The translations under genes and the position numbers were made by a program. From Epiperipatus broadwayi (Eukaryota; Onychophora; Udeonychophora; Euonychophora; Peripatidae), in assembly GCA_028023455.1 (NCBI GenBank), contig JAQFVV010000032.1:2850001-2914000 (forward strand): 64,000 nt of DNA, in the 5' to 3' direction. The first letter of the stretch is position 1, and every line of letters begins with the position of its first letter. Positions 48,180 through 59,819 of this stretch are shown here, one piece after another. The notes under the pieces are model-generated. The model saw only the letters and a program-made list of their open reading frames with translations. It was not told where the DNA came from and made no database searches.

Positions 48180-50745
48180 TGGCAATGACAAAAGCAAGTT
48201 AAGATCCATCCTTGATAAGTAGAATGGAATATTTTTCAAAGTGTTAGAGGAGTTTCAACAACACATCAAATTTTTCGATGACCATCCATTCCAGTCCAAG
48301 TCATACCCCATACCACACTAATATGAGGAAATAACCAACCAAATCAATAAGATGCTTGAGTGGGGGAGGGGTATTTCCAAATGCTCTTCACCATACTACA
48401 ATCCTGTAGGACAGTGAAGAAGAAAGAGGTTTAGATGCTAGGCAACTAAACAAATACTACCCTGTAGAACTGAAGAAGAAAGATGTTTAGATGCTAGGCA
48501 ACTAAACATAATTACCATTCCTGACAAGAATATACCATCATCGATCCATGAGCTATTCTTGAGATTTGGGAATAAAAAAATATTCTCTATCCAGAGTACT
48601 GCCAATACATTGCTTTCTGGTATGAAGGCATCATATACCAGTTTAATTGAATGCTGTTTGGATTGGTAAATAGTGGTTTCAGTTTAATCAGATGCCTGAA
48701 TCAAACCCTATCTCCTGAGATCAAGCAGATGACCACTATTTACTTAGTTCATGTCATAATTGCCACCTCATCTACTGTTGAAGACTTTCAGTATTTGGGA
48801 AAATTCTTTAGAGAATGCCATGATAAAGGGTTCAATGTAAATTTTAAGAAAAGTACACTAATGAGTAATGAAGTTACCTTAGGACATATCATTGGTTGCA
48901 GTGGGATGAGACCTCATCCCGATAAGATCAGTGTTATAGAAGAACTTCCCAAAGCCTACGAATAAGAAATAAATCTGATCATTTTTGTGGCTTTGTAATT
49001 TTTACAATTGTTTTTACAAAAAATTCTTTTGTTGGCATGGAACTGTTGTTGAAACTCACCAGAAAAGATAAAAAATGGAATTCCAAGACAAGGCATTTGA
49101 AGAAAATAAACAAGGATTTCTAGAGCTAGCCTTTTCTGATTTTAATAAACCATTCATTATACAAACTGATAGTAGTGGTTACGGATTAGGGGTGACATCT
49201 TAAATCCAGGAGAATGGTCAACCAGGGGTCCTCTGTTTCATTAGTTATCTGGTAAAGGGTCCAGAATTAAGTTATACAGTTACAGATAAAGAGACACTAG
49301 CAATAGTGTGGGATTTCCAAAAATTTTGGTAGATGCTGCTCGGATCAAAAGTAATAGTGAACACACCATTCTTGAATTCATGAACCACTGCTACCTCACT
49401 AATATTGTAAAGGATCCGAAAACATAGCCAATGTACTAAGTCGAAATCCATGCAGACCAGAACAATGACTCCTGCCCACAGACAATATTTACTTTACCAA
49501 CATTGATGCAATATTCAGTAAGGGTGTAGAGAATAATTTAGTCAATACTCATGACCTACAACCCCAATATGAAAAACTGATCACAATTATTAAGACAGTA
49601 AATGGAGAAAAAGTTCTGTATATGGCCGATGATCTTAAGCAGTACAAGTTAGAAAACAAGGCCTTATTATTCAAAATGAACAATGAGATGGATGAGTGGA
49701 GGGTAGTGATATCTTATGGCTAAAAAACCCACTCATACAATATGTGCATCATTTATATGGGCACTATGAGTCCATAAAACTAAACAGTGCCTAAAAAATG
49801 GGTTTTACTGGACTGGAATGTACAAAGACTTCCTAAAGATAATCCAGTAATGGTAAGTGTACATGAGGGCAAAGCCAGTAAACCAAAGTTATATCAGTTC
49901 GACTAAATCTATAATACCCAACAAGCCAAATGAGATCTTAGCTATAGATTTCTCTGAGTCTTTGCCCCCAAATAATAAAGTTATCTGTTAGTACCTTATG
50001 ATCTCGTTTTAAAACTCATGCCAGCTTACCCAGTGTCTCAAGCTAATTTTAGATAAATAGTCAAAGTATTAGACACCTTCCACTTCAAGGAAATAGGGAA
50101 ACTGGAAATGATCCTATCAGATCACAGTATGCTTTTCTTTTCAAAGAGTGGGGAAAAATGGGTAGGCAGACTACAAATAAAACAGTGCGAACCTCCATTA
50201 GAAATCCACAAATAAACCCATGTGAATGCATCATGTGGGAACTTGGACATTTGTTTAGGATTTATTTAGAGGAAAGATATAAGGTGTGGGTGAACCATGA
50301 GAAGTGTGTAACCGAATACATTTATTGGAGTGTGAATGAAATCACAGGGTTCATACCCATCAGGTTACATTTAAAACAAACTGTCCCAAGTTTGTTTAAA
50401 ACCTACAGATTCATATCCACATAAACCCCAATAGATCATGAAGAGGATCAGAGAAAAATCCACAACCAAATCAAGAACATGGCAAATAAGCAATAAAAAC
50501 TGAATAAAGTCAAATCATAAATTCCAGATAGGAGACTTGATTTTTGTCAAAACATCTCAGGTCAGCAAGCCACAAGGAATTCATTTTTCATAAATTCAAC
50601 AATGCATATGAGAGACCATATAAGATCGTAAAACACTCAGGTCCCAATACATACTGGTTGGACTGTTGAGGTGAAATAAGGGATACTTATAACTCAAGAA
50701 TATTAAAAACCTCCCATGGGAATATTCTCGAAAATTAACCTCAAA
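48180..50745 (+). pseudogene. Ty3/gypsy pol relic, heavily decayed
   Basis: Read across frames: FDDHPFQSKSYPIPH and INKMLEWG near 48,275-48,365 (start of RT), GLDARQLNKY near 48,430, and FGLVNSGFSLIRCLNQTLS near 48,655. Motif C is destroyed (TIYLVHVIIA where YMDDLVIV is expected). Then GHIIGCSGMRPHPDKISVIE near 48,885, RNase H remnants near 49,155-49,340, integrase remnants near 49,740-50,420 (NPQINPCECIMWELGHLFR) and a C-terminal tail to 50,745. It belongs to the same general lineage as the pol at 30,023-32,878 but is far older. An internal 58-bp duplication lies at 48,403-48,518. No LTRs were found. Confidence 0.8.
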
Positions 50746-51550
50746 TAAAAAAAAAATAAATTGATGAGACCATGAATGGACAGATGGCTACCAACACCCA
50801 CATTCGAACCCATTATTTAATCAAAGCTCTCAGACAAGAGATTTTGAGAGAAAAGCAACATCAAAATAGCCTCATAGAATTTTTTTATAGCTTGGGTAAA
50901 TATTTATTCAACTACCAAATTTATAAACCATAAAAGATGGATGTAAGCATTCATTGGGGAAAGAAATATCCCAAAGCCATTAAAATTGTTTACACAGTTA
51001 CGTAAGAATTGTATGAACAGAGAATAGTCAATTCTAATGGTTTTAATATGAACATGTTTTTGAAGCATGACAGGAAAAAGCTTATTTACAATTAGGAGTT
51101 TTTCAAATCCAATAAGGTATACCCTATTATATTTATATATATATGTCCAAAGTATCATACCAAGGGTTCAATCACATGAACACATGACACCATGAAAATG
51201 AAATATTTAGTTTAACTTTGGTGATAATCGCAAATTCAATGGGAAAAGAAGATATCAAGTTTTTTTCAAATTGTATAAAAGAAAGCTCTTTGTTATCAAA
51301 CATGATAATTTATATTAATTGAGGATTAAAACCCTTGCAGTCCATTTTAATCCTTTAAATAATAAATATAAATATGTTAATTATTTATCAACTAGTGAAG
51401 CTTCCTTCAAGTTAAAATCCTTTATAGTTAAGTACTTTCAGGGAAATATTTAAACCTCATAATCATAGTTATTTAATTGATGTTACATGGTAAATAACGC
51501 TTTTTAATTGTATGTAAATGTTCACATAAAATATTCATATATGCAAATCA
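50746..51550. other. AT-rich sequence between gypsy and Penelope-like relics
   Basis: No recognised gene. An 84-codon minus-strand frame at 50,904-51,158 lacks motifs. Confidence 0.45.
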
Positions 51551-51559
51551 CTAAATATT

Positions 51560-53084
51560 TCATGCTTTGGAAAGAGTAAAGCAAGCCTCTCTTTTGTTAA
51601 TAGTGTTGTTATTGTTAGATATTAAATAGGTGTTATTGTTGAATATTAAATAGGCTTTCTTCACTTTTAACATCATCTCTCTCTGAACAAATAATGCTGG
51701 CTTCAGAAGGTTCAAAAACATGAGTGGTTGCAACTTGGTGTTGCCAGAATATTGACCTAGTTTATCTTTATTTTTGGCTTCATTATACAAATATCTGTGT
51801 TGATATATCCTAGTGTCAATATTGGCATGCGTTTCACCTATGTATATAGCTTTACACCCTATTTAAGGGCACATTATTCCATAAACAATCTGGGGAGTGG
51901 ATTCACGATTAATATAGTCCTTAGAATTAATAATTGCCCTAATAGTATTAAGAGGCATCCGTATACTTATTTGAAAATCCTTGGAGAGGCTCTTTATTAT
52001 TTTTGGTGGAATATTTTTTATAAAAGAGGATAGTTAAATACTTTCTATCATTCTTTGCAATTGCTTAATAATATTATTATAAAAGTTGTATATGTGGGTT
52101 TTAATAGCATTTAATTTGAAACCAATACTCAATAAATCTTTAGTGCATAGTTCTATGTTGTTCTTTCTATCAGCTTCAAAGCAACAAAGTCGATAGTTTC
52201 GGTACAAAAAAGCCTTAAAGCATGCCCATTTATGTGTAATTGGTATATTAGCTTTAGGAGGTGTATATCCTCTTATGTTGAATGACTTCAGCAACATTCT
52301 ATATATTAATTTATTCTTTTCTTTGGAAATATTTAAATCCAAATATTTAACACTATGAAGTTGATCTTTTTTAATAGTACTCAAAGTTAGACAAGTTGTA
52401 AATTGAAATTCTCCTATAATCTTGTCAATGGTTTTATTTTTGACAATCATTAAGACATTGTTGACATATCTCATAAATTCTTTGTGTATGTTATATAGAC
52501 AAAATACTACTTAATGGTAGGCCCATAGACCATCTGTTTTCCATTTTGTACCAATTGTTTTCAAAACTCGCCATAATGTTGTGGTCTGACACCAATTTAA
52601 AAAGTCACTGAAATCAATGCGCCGTGCTTCATCATTTTCCTTTATCAGACAATCCTTTGTTATTTTAATAGTCTTTGTGATTAATTGAACCATATAATGC
52701 ATTTATATACTAACAGCCAAAGTGGAATTGTTTTCGATATGCTCATTTTTTATTTTATCCTCATTTTCAAATGAAAATTTTATCGTATATTTGCCAAATG
52801 AGATAATTTCAGTCAGCCATTTGAATCTGCCATTTGTTAATTATTCTGGTAGTTTGCAAATAATGTACTCCGCCAAAATCTAGCATAAACCTAAGTGGTT
52901 CCCTTTCCTTATGTAATTTCGAGTTCACAAATATTCTAGGAGATATTGTAGCAAATGGAGAAACCTTAAAATACTCGGCTTTAATTAATCCTTTAAGGGA
53001 AGGTGAAATGTAAGAGTACAGTCTCAATCTATTAAAAACAAAGAGGGCTGAAACAAAACAAAGATATAATGAATCTGTTAGCAC
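51560..53084 (-). pseudogene. Penelope-like retroelement relic of a second family
   Basis: On the minus strand, ISPRIFVNSKLHKEREPLRF and DFGGVHYLQTTRIINKW (about 52,810-52,980) match the early RT blocks of Penelope-like elements. RRIDFSDFLNW follows in 52,702-52,511. Motif C is RYVNNVLMIV (near 52,450), with both catalytic Asp replaced by Asn. TPPKANIPITHKWACFKAFL and YRNYRLCCF follow. The GIY-YIG part reads CKAIYIGETHANIDTRIYQH in 51,860-51,790, with the YIGET core and conserved Arg. Frame changes near 52,500, 52,034 and 51,850 confirm a pseudogene. The text differs clearly from the pair at 24-27.5 kb, so this is another family. Confidence 0.85.
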
Positions 53085-53340
53085 TGTTTGTTATATAAAA
53101 ACAAATTATAATGTTAATTATATGTTCAGTAAATCATGACATTGTCTTTTGTTTTTATTTTCTTTTTGTTGTGTTAAGTCTACTGACTACAAACTAAGAG
53201 TAATAATGAATATATTAACACTGTTAATGTTATGTAAAAACAAATTATAACGTTAATTATATGCTCAGTAGATCATGACATTGTCTTTTTTTTTTTTTAT
53301 TGCATTAAGTCTACTGACTGCAAAATAAAAGTAATTGATG
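53068..53340 (+). repeat. 139-bp tandem duplication
   Basis: ACAAATTATAATGTTAATTA at 53,101 and its near copy at 53,240, each followed by CATGACATTGTCTTT and by TTAAGTCTACTGACT. It abuts the 5' end of the Penelope-like relic and may be part of its untranslated region. Confidence 0.75.
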
Positions 53341-53888
53341 TTCAATTTACCAAATCCCCAAATTTAGTATAAAAAAGTAACAAAGAAGAATGGAATCTAA
53401 ACTTAAGTTATTACATCATTAATTTTTTAAATGAATTAAATTAAAGAGACTAAACAATATTAAATCATGTAAACAATGAGAATACAGCATGAAATATAAT
53501 GTGCTCACAACACAGATTGGATATGTAAGAAAAACCAAATTGGTTTAATCAAGAAATTTAGGTGTAATAATTTTTTTTAAGCTGTCAATGTGCATTAAAA
53601 TAATGCTTAAAATGGAACTAATCTTCAGTTTATGATTTGATAATTTTATAAAAGAACAAATTATCTCCAAATGCTATTGGAAATGATTAGAGGAAGAGAA
53701 GTTTATAGAGGTCAAAGGAATAATACATTTCCATAGAAATGACTTATGTTAATAGTTCCAAGTGAACAATTTGTGTAAAATTTTTATTATCTGGCGACAT
53801 AACACCCCAAAAAAGACCACACATCTTTTAATCTATTGCAGATATTAATGCTAATGAATAATAAGTAATACCAAAGGATGTGGGGTTA
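53341..53888. other. AT-rich non-coding sequence
   Basis: No gene or named repeat is recognised. Confidence 0.5.
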
Positions 53889-53896
53889 GGAAGTTT

Positions 53897-55215
53897 GGTG
53901 CTTTTCTCAAGAACTGGACGAGCCACCAGGCAGCGCTGCAGAACTACCAAGAAGCCTGCAATTGATAATTTTTTTTTTAATATTCGCTAAAAATCGCTTA
54001 ATTTTAGAAATGGTAACCCCCCCCTTACTGCATGAGACAAATTGGTCAAAATTGCTGAAATTAAAATGTAAAAAAAAAAAAAAGCTAAAAATCACTTAAT
54101 TTTAGAAATGGTAGACCCCCCCTCCCGCCTCACGACAAATCGGTCAAAAGCGCCGAAATTGAAATGTATAATTGAAAAAAAAAACTATAATAAAAGCCTA
54201 CGAAATTAAACAAAAACATACTAAATGTCAAAGCGATTTAAAAAAGAATCATCTTCAGTTATCTAACTAACAGATAATAATTCAAACCTCGTAGTAACCT
54301 GTAATAGCGTATTAGTTTATATCAAAAATTATTGCAAATAAAAAATCGCACATATATAAAATCAACAAAACAGAAATAAAATAATCAGAATAGAAAATTG
54401 AAATTTAAAACAAAAGTTGATTATAACATCTGAGGCAAATAATGTTTATAAATTTTCCTCCCCTCCCACACAAAGGATTCAATGAAAAATAAGTAAAGTG
54501 CAAATTATGAATGCTATTTTTAAAATCCTATGAAATAAATGAGAAAAATATATATAATAAAAGCCTACGATTTTAAACAAAAACATACTAAATCTCAAAG
54601 TGATTTAAAAAATAAAAGTATTTATAAAATGTAAAAATAACAGCACGAAAAATTGCGGGAAAAAAAAAAAAGAATCAGTCTCAGTTATCTAACTAACAGA
54701 TATAATAATCTTTTATTAATAAAGGTTCTTTTTGAAAGTACATATTAAGTAATCAATGTTCCTATTAATCTATAATAGCGTCATTAGAGTTTAAATTCAG
54801 TTAATATGTTACTCTATTACTAGTTTATATCAAAATTATTGCAAGTACTCGGATTAAGTCGCACATATATAAAATTAACAAAATATACATAAAATAATCA
54901 GAATAGAAAATACAATTTGAAAGTAATTTACCAATTTCCCTGGGGAGTGAGTTCATCTTTCAGCAGGTCGTTGAATTTTTGCATCCTTACAAAATGAAAC
55001 TTGGGCATTGTAGATCGATCCATTAGTGACAAAATATGGATATATATATGTTATTTTTCCCGTCTATTGATCGCGTTTTCTTTCACTTAAAGTTTTTTAT
55101 TTTTAAAATAACTTACGCACAATTTAGAAACTGAAAAAATAGCTAAACATTTTTGGTACTATATGTAGTATAAAGAAATTTCCAGAACTCAGGTCACGTG
55201 ACTGATTGGTTTTGC
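53897..55215 (+). repeat. Left arm of the second inverted-repeat element
   Basis: Mirrored by 56,155-57,464. The inner end is TTTCCAGAACTCAGGTCACG near 55,181, including the palindrome GTCACGTGAC. There is no coding sequence; short frames at both outer ends are mirror shadows. Confidence 0.85.
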
Positions 55216-55751
55216 AACAAGGTCTTAGTTTTTTTTGTGTTTATATCAAGGTCTTAGTTTAACTTGAATTTGTGTTTGTTTTATTTATTTATTATCAATA
55301 AACACATAACCTAAAGAAGTCTTTTGCCTTCATTTGTTTGTGTATCAGTTTTTGATTAAATGTCTGTTTATTAGTTGTTTTAATTCTAATTTGTTGTGCG
55401 CATGTGTGTCCATAAAAAGCTGTATAAACTTTAAAACTTATGGAATGTGTATAGCAGTTTTCATTCGAATTTTTTTCAAACAATAAATAAAAAGTATTAC
55501 ATGTTAGGGTTAAGTTTTGTCTTCATTAAAGCACAAACTAAATAGAACAGTAATGTTTTCGTTTTACTTCCTTTCATCCCAAAGCCAAATAAAAAATAAT
55601 AACGGAGGAAGCCCCTCCCAAGAAACCCCAGAAAGCTTGATGGATCAATATTTTGAGAAAATGCATATATATAAATTATTTGATTTATAATCATATATTA
55701 TAACACTGCAAATGTACAATCACTTTTTCTTTTAAAATATATATGTTCTCC

Positions 55752-56023
55752 AATAATATCAACAAATTAAAAATCCTTCTCCTTTTCAAAAACTTTATTT
55801 TCTTATATCAATACTGAACATATTTATATAATATAAAACTCCAAAAATAACTGTAAGAAGATAAAAACAGTTGAAACGTTGGAGTTTTATATTATATAAA
55901 TTGTTACATTTACCATCTTCAAACTCCCTCCATTCACAACTTATAAATATATGTTTAGTATTGATACAAGAAAATAAAGTTTTTGAAAAGAAAAAGAAGG
56001 ATTTTTAATTTGTTGGTATTATT
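55752..56023. repeat. Inner hairpin with hammerhead-like apex
   Basis: AATAATATCAACAAATTAAA at 55,752 mirrors the text ending at 56,023, so the centre of the element is itself an inverted repeat, with about 50 extra bases on the right side. At the apex, TTATATAATATAAAACTCC (55,824-55,842) and GGAGTTTTATATTATATAA (55,881-55,899) pair perfectly. Between them, AACTGT / ACAGTT form a small stem followed by GAAACGTT. Confidence 0.75.
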
Positions 56024-56154
56024 GATTTATAATTTAAAACGAGAAAAAGTATTATTTTCTATTTTTTAAAAAAATAGGGTGCTTTTGTAAAAAAAAATAC
56101 ACTTGTTGATTTTAAAAATGTAGAGATCAATTTCCCCACGATAAAACTTGCAAC

Positions 56155-57464
56155 ATCAATCAGTCACGTGACCCGAGTTCTGGAAATTTCTTTATACTAC
56201 ATATAGTACCAAAAATGTTTAGCTATTTTTTCAGTTTCTAAATTGTGCGTAAGTTATTTTAAAAATAAAAAACTTTAAGTGAAAGAAAATGCGATCAATA
56301 GATGGGGAAAATATAATATATATATCCATATTTTGTCACTAATGGAGCGATCTACAATGCCCAAGTTTCATTTTGTAAGGATGCAAAAATTCAATGACCT
56401 GCTGAAAGATGAACTCACTCCCCAGGGAAATTGGTAAATTACTTTCAAATTGTATTTTCTATTCTGATTATTTTATGTATATTTTGTTAATTTTATATAT
56501 GTGCGACTTAATCCTAGTACTTGCAATAATTTTGATATAAACTAGTAATAGAGTAACATATTAACTGAATTTAAACTCTAATGACGCTATTATAGATTAA
56601 TAGGAACATTGATTACTTAATATGTACTTTCAAAAAGAACCTTTATTAATAAAAGATTATTATATCTGTTAGTTAGATAACTGAGACTGATTCTTTTTTA
56701 AGACATTTCCCGCAATTTTTCGTGCTGTTATTTTTACATTTTATAAATACTTTTATTTTTTAAATCGCTTTGAGATTTAGTATGTTTTTGTTTAAAATCG
56801 TAGGCTTTTATTATATATTTTTTTCTCATTTATTTCATAGGATTTTAAAAATAGCATTCATAATTTGCACTTTACTTATTTTTCATTGAACCTTTTGTGC
56901 GGGAGGGGAGGGGGATTTATAAACATTATTTGCCTCAGATGTTATAATCAACTTTTGTTTTAAATTTCAATTTTCTATTCTGATTATTTTATTTCTGTTT
57001 TGTTGATTTTATATATGTACGATTTTTTATTTGCAATAATTTTTAATATAAACTAATGCGCTATTACAGGTTACTACGAGGTTTGAATTATTATCTGTTA
57101 GTTAGATAACTGAAGATGATTCTTTTTTAAATCGCTTTGACATTTAGTATGTTTTTGTTTAATTTCGTAGGCTTTTATTATAGTTTTTTTTTTCCAATTA
57201 TACATTTCAATTTCAGCGCATTTGGCTGATTTGTTGTGTGGCGGGAGGGTCTACCATTTCTAAAATTAAATGATTTTTAGCTATTTTTTTTTTTTACATT
57301 TCAATTTCAGCAATTTTGACCGATTTGTCTCATGCGGTGGGGGGGGTACCATTTCTAAAATTAAGCGATTTTTAGCGAATATTAAAAAAAAATTATCAAT
57401 TGCAGGCTTCTTGGTGGCTCTCCAGCACTGCCTGGTGGCTCGTCCAGTTCTTGAGAAAAGCACT
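56155..57464 (-). repeat. Right arm of the second inverted-repeat element
   Basis: Inverted partner of 53,897-55,215. Short terminal frames here (57,270-57,515) are not genes. Confidence 0.85.
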
Positions 57465-57664
57465 GGAAGTTCATTAAATGTCATAGATGGAAGACTGCCA
57501 GTCACATGTATATGAATAATTCGACTTTATAAGCTAATAACGTCAGTAATGTCTTTGCCATCACCAGGAGGAGAACATGTTCACTAGATCATGGAGAAAG
57601 AAGCAGTAAACAAAGGAACATCATCTTTCTACTGTCAAGTTGTCAACCGAATACCTAGATGACG

Positions 57665-58060
57665 ACCACACAACATCAAATGGTGGCTATGGTTATTAAA
57701 GAACCAAAGACACCAAAATGTATGCGTACTAAACTGAGTTCAGACCTATATGACTATATAAGCTGATGGACTTGGATTGAAAATATTAAGGTGTTTCAAT
57801 TTAAGATTCACAGTTTTGTAGTTAACTAGAGATAAAAGGTGGCTGCTGGAGGTTTGCATTAGATCCTAAGATCTAGGTGCAGTGCTCTCGGATTCAAGGC
57901 TCCTCACTGATGAAGGCCACAAGCCAGAAACTACTTTGGAGATATTGGATGAGTAGGCACTAAATGGGGATTTTTGCACAAGTCTTCTGGCATCCATTGA
58001 ACTCTAGCTTGCTGTGTGGCAATACATATAGTGAGTTTTTGCCTGTTTTAATATTATATG
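57665..58060 (+). mobile_element. Hammerhead-containing short repeat, copy A
   Basis: It shares about 390 bp with the insert at 62,225-62,679, from GGTGGCTATGGTT to TAGTGAGTTTTTGCCTGTTT. The hammerhead-like part (57,901-57,942) keeps CTGATGA, the GGC/GCC stem II and GAAA. Stem III reads ACTACT instead of ACTAGT, and stem I has one C-A mismatch, so it is probably inactive. No coding potential. Confidence 0.75.
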
Positions 58061-58154
58061 GATTACCTACTCCCAAGATCCAAGAATTTTCTTAATCTAG
58101 AAGGTACCAGCCATCTTGTCATCTGTGTATGCATGTGCTGAAGAATAACTAACT

Positions 58155-58410
58155 ATTAATTAAAACAGGCAAAACTCACTATACTTATCGCCAAACTGCA
58201 AGCTAGAGTAATCAATGGATGCCAGAAGGCTTGGGCATAAAATCCCCCTCTAGTGCCTACTCTTCCAATATCCCCCATTTTTGGCTTGTGGCTTTTGTCA
58301 TTGGGGGGGGGGAGCCTTGGATCTGAGAGCCCTGCACCTAGATATTAGGATCTAATGCAACCCTCCAGCAGCCACCTTATATCGCCACTTAACTACAAAA
58401 CTAGATTCTA
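58155..58410 (-). mobile_element. Hammerhead-containing short repeat, inverted copy
   Basis: The minus strand matches copy A from TTGCATTAGATCCTAATATC through to the AGTGAGTTTTGCCTGTTTTA end. The hammerhead core is lost (ATGACAA instead of CTGATGA), although the flanking stem I (CCCCA / TGGGG) is still pairable. Confidence 0.7.
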
Positions 58411-58570
58411 ATATCTAGGTGCAGTGCTCTCAGATCCAAGGCTCTTTACTGACAAAGGCATCTCTGGCGATATTGGGCGAGTGGGCACTAGATTGGGATT
58501 TATGCACAAGTTTACTCTAGCTTGCAGTATGGCAATACATATAGTGAGTTTTTCCTGTTTTAATAACAGT
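58411..58570 (+). mobile_element. Hammerhead-containing short repeat, partial direct copy
   Basis: It starts at TCTAATATCTAGGTGCAGTG and ends at the family terminus TAGTGAGTTTTTCCTGTTTT. It adjoins the inverted copy head to head. The core reads CTGACAA and the GAAA segment is replaced, so no fold remains. Confidence 0.7.
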
Positions 58571-59805
58571 TATAAGCAAGCGTAAGAAGTGGTAGTCATG
58601 TGATGTTTATTGAATAGCTAACTACATGAACTAACAATTTCAATTATCCATATTATATATGTATCATGTAGAATCCATTTTCTTTGTTGTATAACTTTGT
58701 TATTATTTTTTTTTGAAAGAATTGATGATCCAATCCTATAATAATCAATCATAATTATATAAGGGGGTCTATACGTCAATCATGATAAATTTGGATTGTA
58801 ATAAAATCTAGACGCTGATCTCTAGACCTACCAACTGCTGAGATGAGATTTTTATCTATAAAATATTAAATTTTCTCACTAGTACAGGACACTTTTATAT
58901 GTTTATTGTCGTTGTTAAATTAACTTGAATATTATTATTTGTTAAACCTCTTGCATGAATGACTATTGCTACCATAAACACTGGTAATGTCAAGGGAGGA
59001 TTTCATACCCAAAGACGAGTCATTAAATCACTACACATTACCAGGGATTAAAGCCAAGGAATAGAAGGATTGATCAACCAGGTGATTATATCAAAATAAT
59101 CATGAATTATGTTGTTAGACTAAGCAACTGGTTAGAGTGGGTAGTGGATGACAATCCTTCATGGAGTCAAAAAGTTAGGGGGATGATCATATTATCATAT
59201 GAATCAAGTGAAGGATGATCTGACCTACCTAAACATCAAATTGATTTGTTCAAAACGATTGTAATGATTTATTTTATTTGATTAGAATTTGTGTATGTTT
59301 TTTCATTTATCTAACTTTTCATTACCCATGTCATATTATTTATCTGACTTTCCATTACCCATGCCTTATCATTTATCTAATTTTCCATTACCCGTGCCAT
59401 ATCACACACACTATTCAGATGTAAATATTTTTAGTTTTATATCAAACTTATGATAATCATTACCCTAGCTTATTATGATCATGTGTATGATCATACAGTT
59501 TAAATACCGAGGAATAACGGGAATATGAGGAAAGCCCACAACCTTGAGGACCTCGAGGGCAAGCATATGGCAACAATACATGTCTGTGATAAAATAAGCA
59601 TACCATAAAAGGTGATATTTATAATTGGCAACATCTAGGGGCTCAAACTCATACCATCACTTCAATGTACAATAAAATGAATGGCTCAAATAGCCATATT
59701 GTTCTGTTCCATTACCATTTACAATCAACTATTGGGACTAGACACTATCTAGTTGTGTCGTTAGGAATCTGGTCACACATGTAATAAATCCATTCCATTA
59801 CAATA
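58571..59805. other. Non-coding sequence
   Basis: No gene is recognised. A short tandem repeat lies at 59,306-59,404. Confidence 0.5.
59306..59404 (+). repeat. 33-bp tandem repeat, three units
   Basis: Each unit begins TTTATCT and contains CCATTACCC or TCATTACCC followed by RTGYC. The units are exactly 33 bp and about 85-90% alike. Confidence 0.85.
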
Positions 59806-59819
59806 TATGGTCGTGGTTG

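Larger units (their letters stand above)
53897..57464. mobile_element. Second long inverted-repeat element with about 1.3-kb arms
   Basis: The ends (GGTGCTTTTCTCAAGAACTG at 53,897; mirrored to 57,464 with A for the first G) are flanked by GGAAGTTT (53,889-53,896) and GGAAGTTC (57,465-57,472), an 8-bp duplication with one mismatch. The arms, about 53,897-55,215 and 56,155-57,464, are inverted copies with scattered differences and small gaps, clearly less identical than the arms of the 29-41 kb element. The 940-bp centre has no recognised gene but holds an inner hairpin (55,752-56,023). Long terminal arms are seen in foldback and Mutator-like elements; the 8-bp duplication and lack of a transposase leave the superfamily open. 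Confidence 0.8.
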
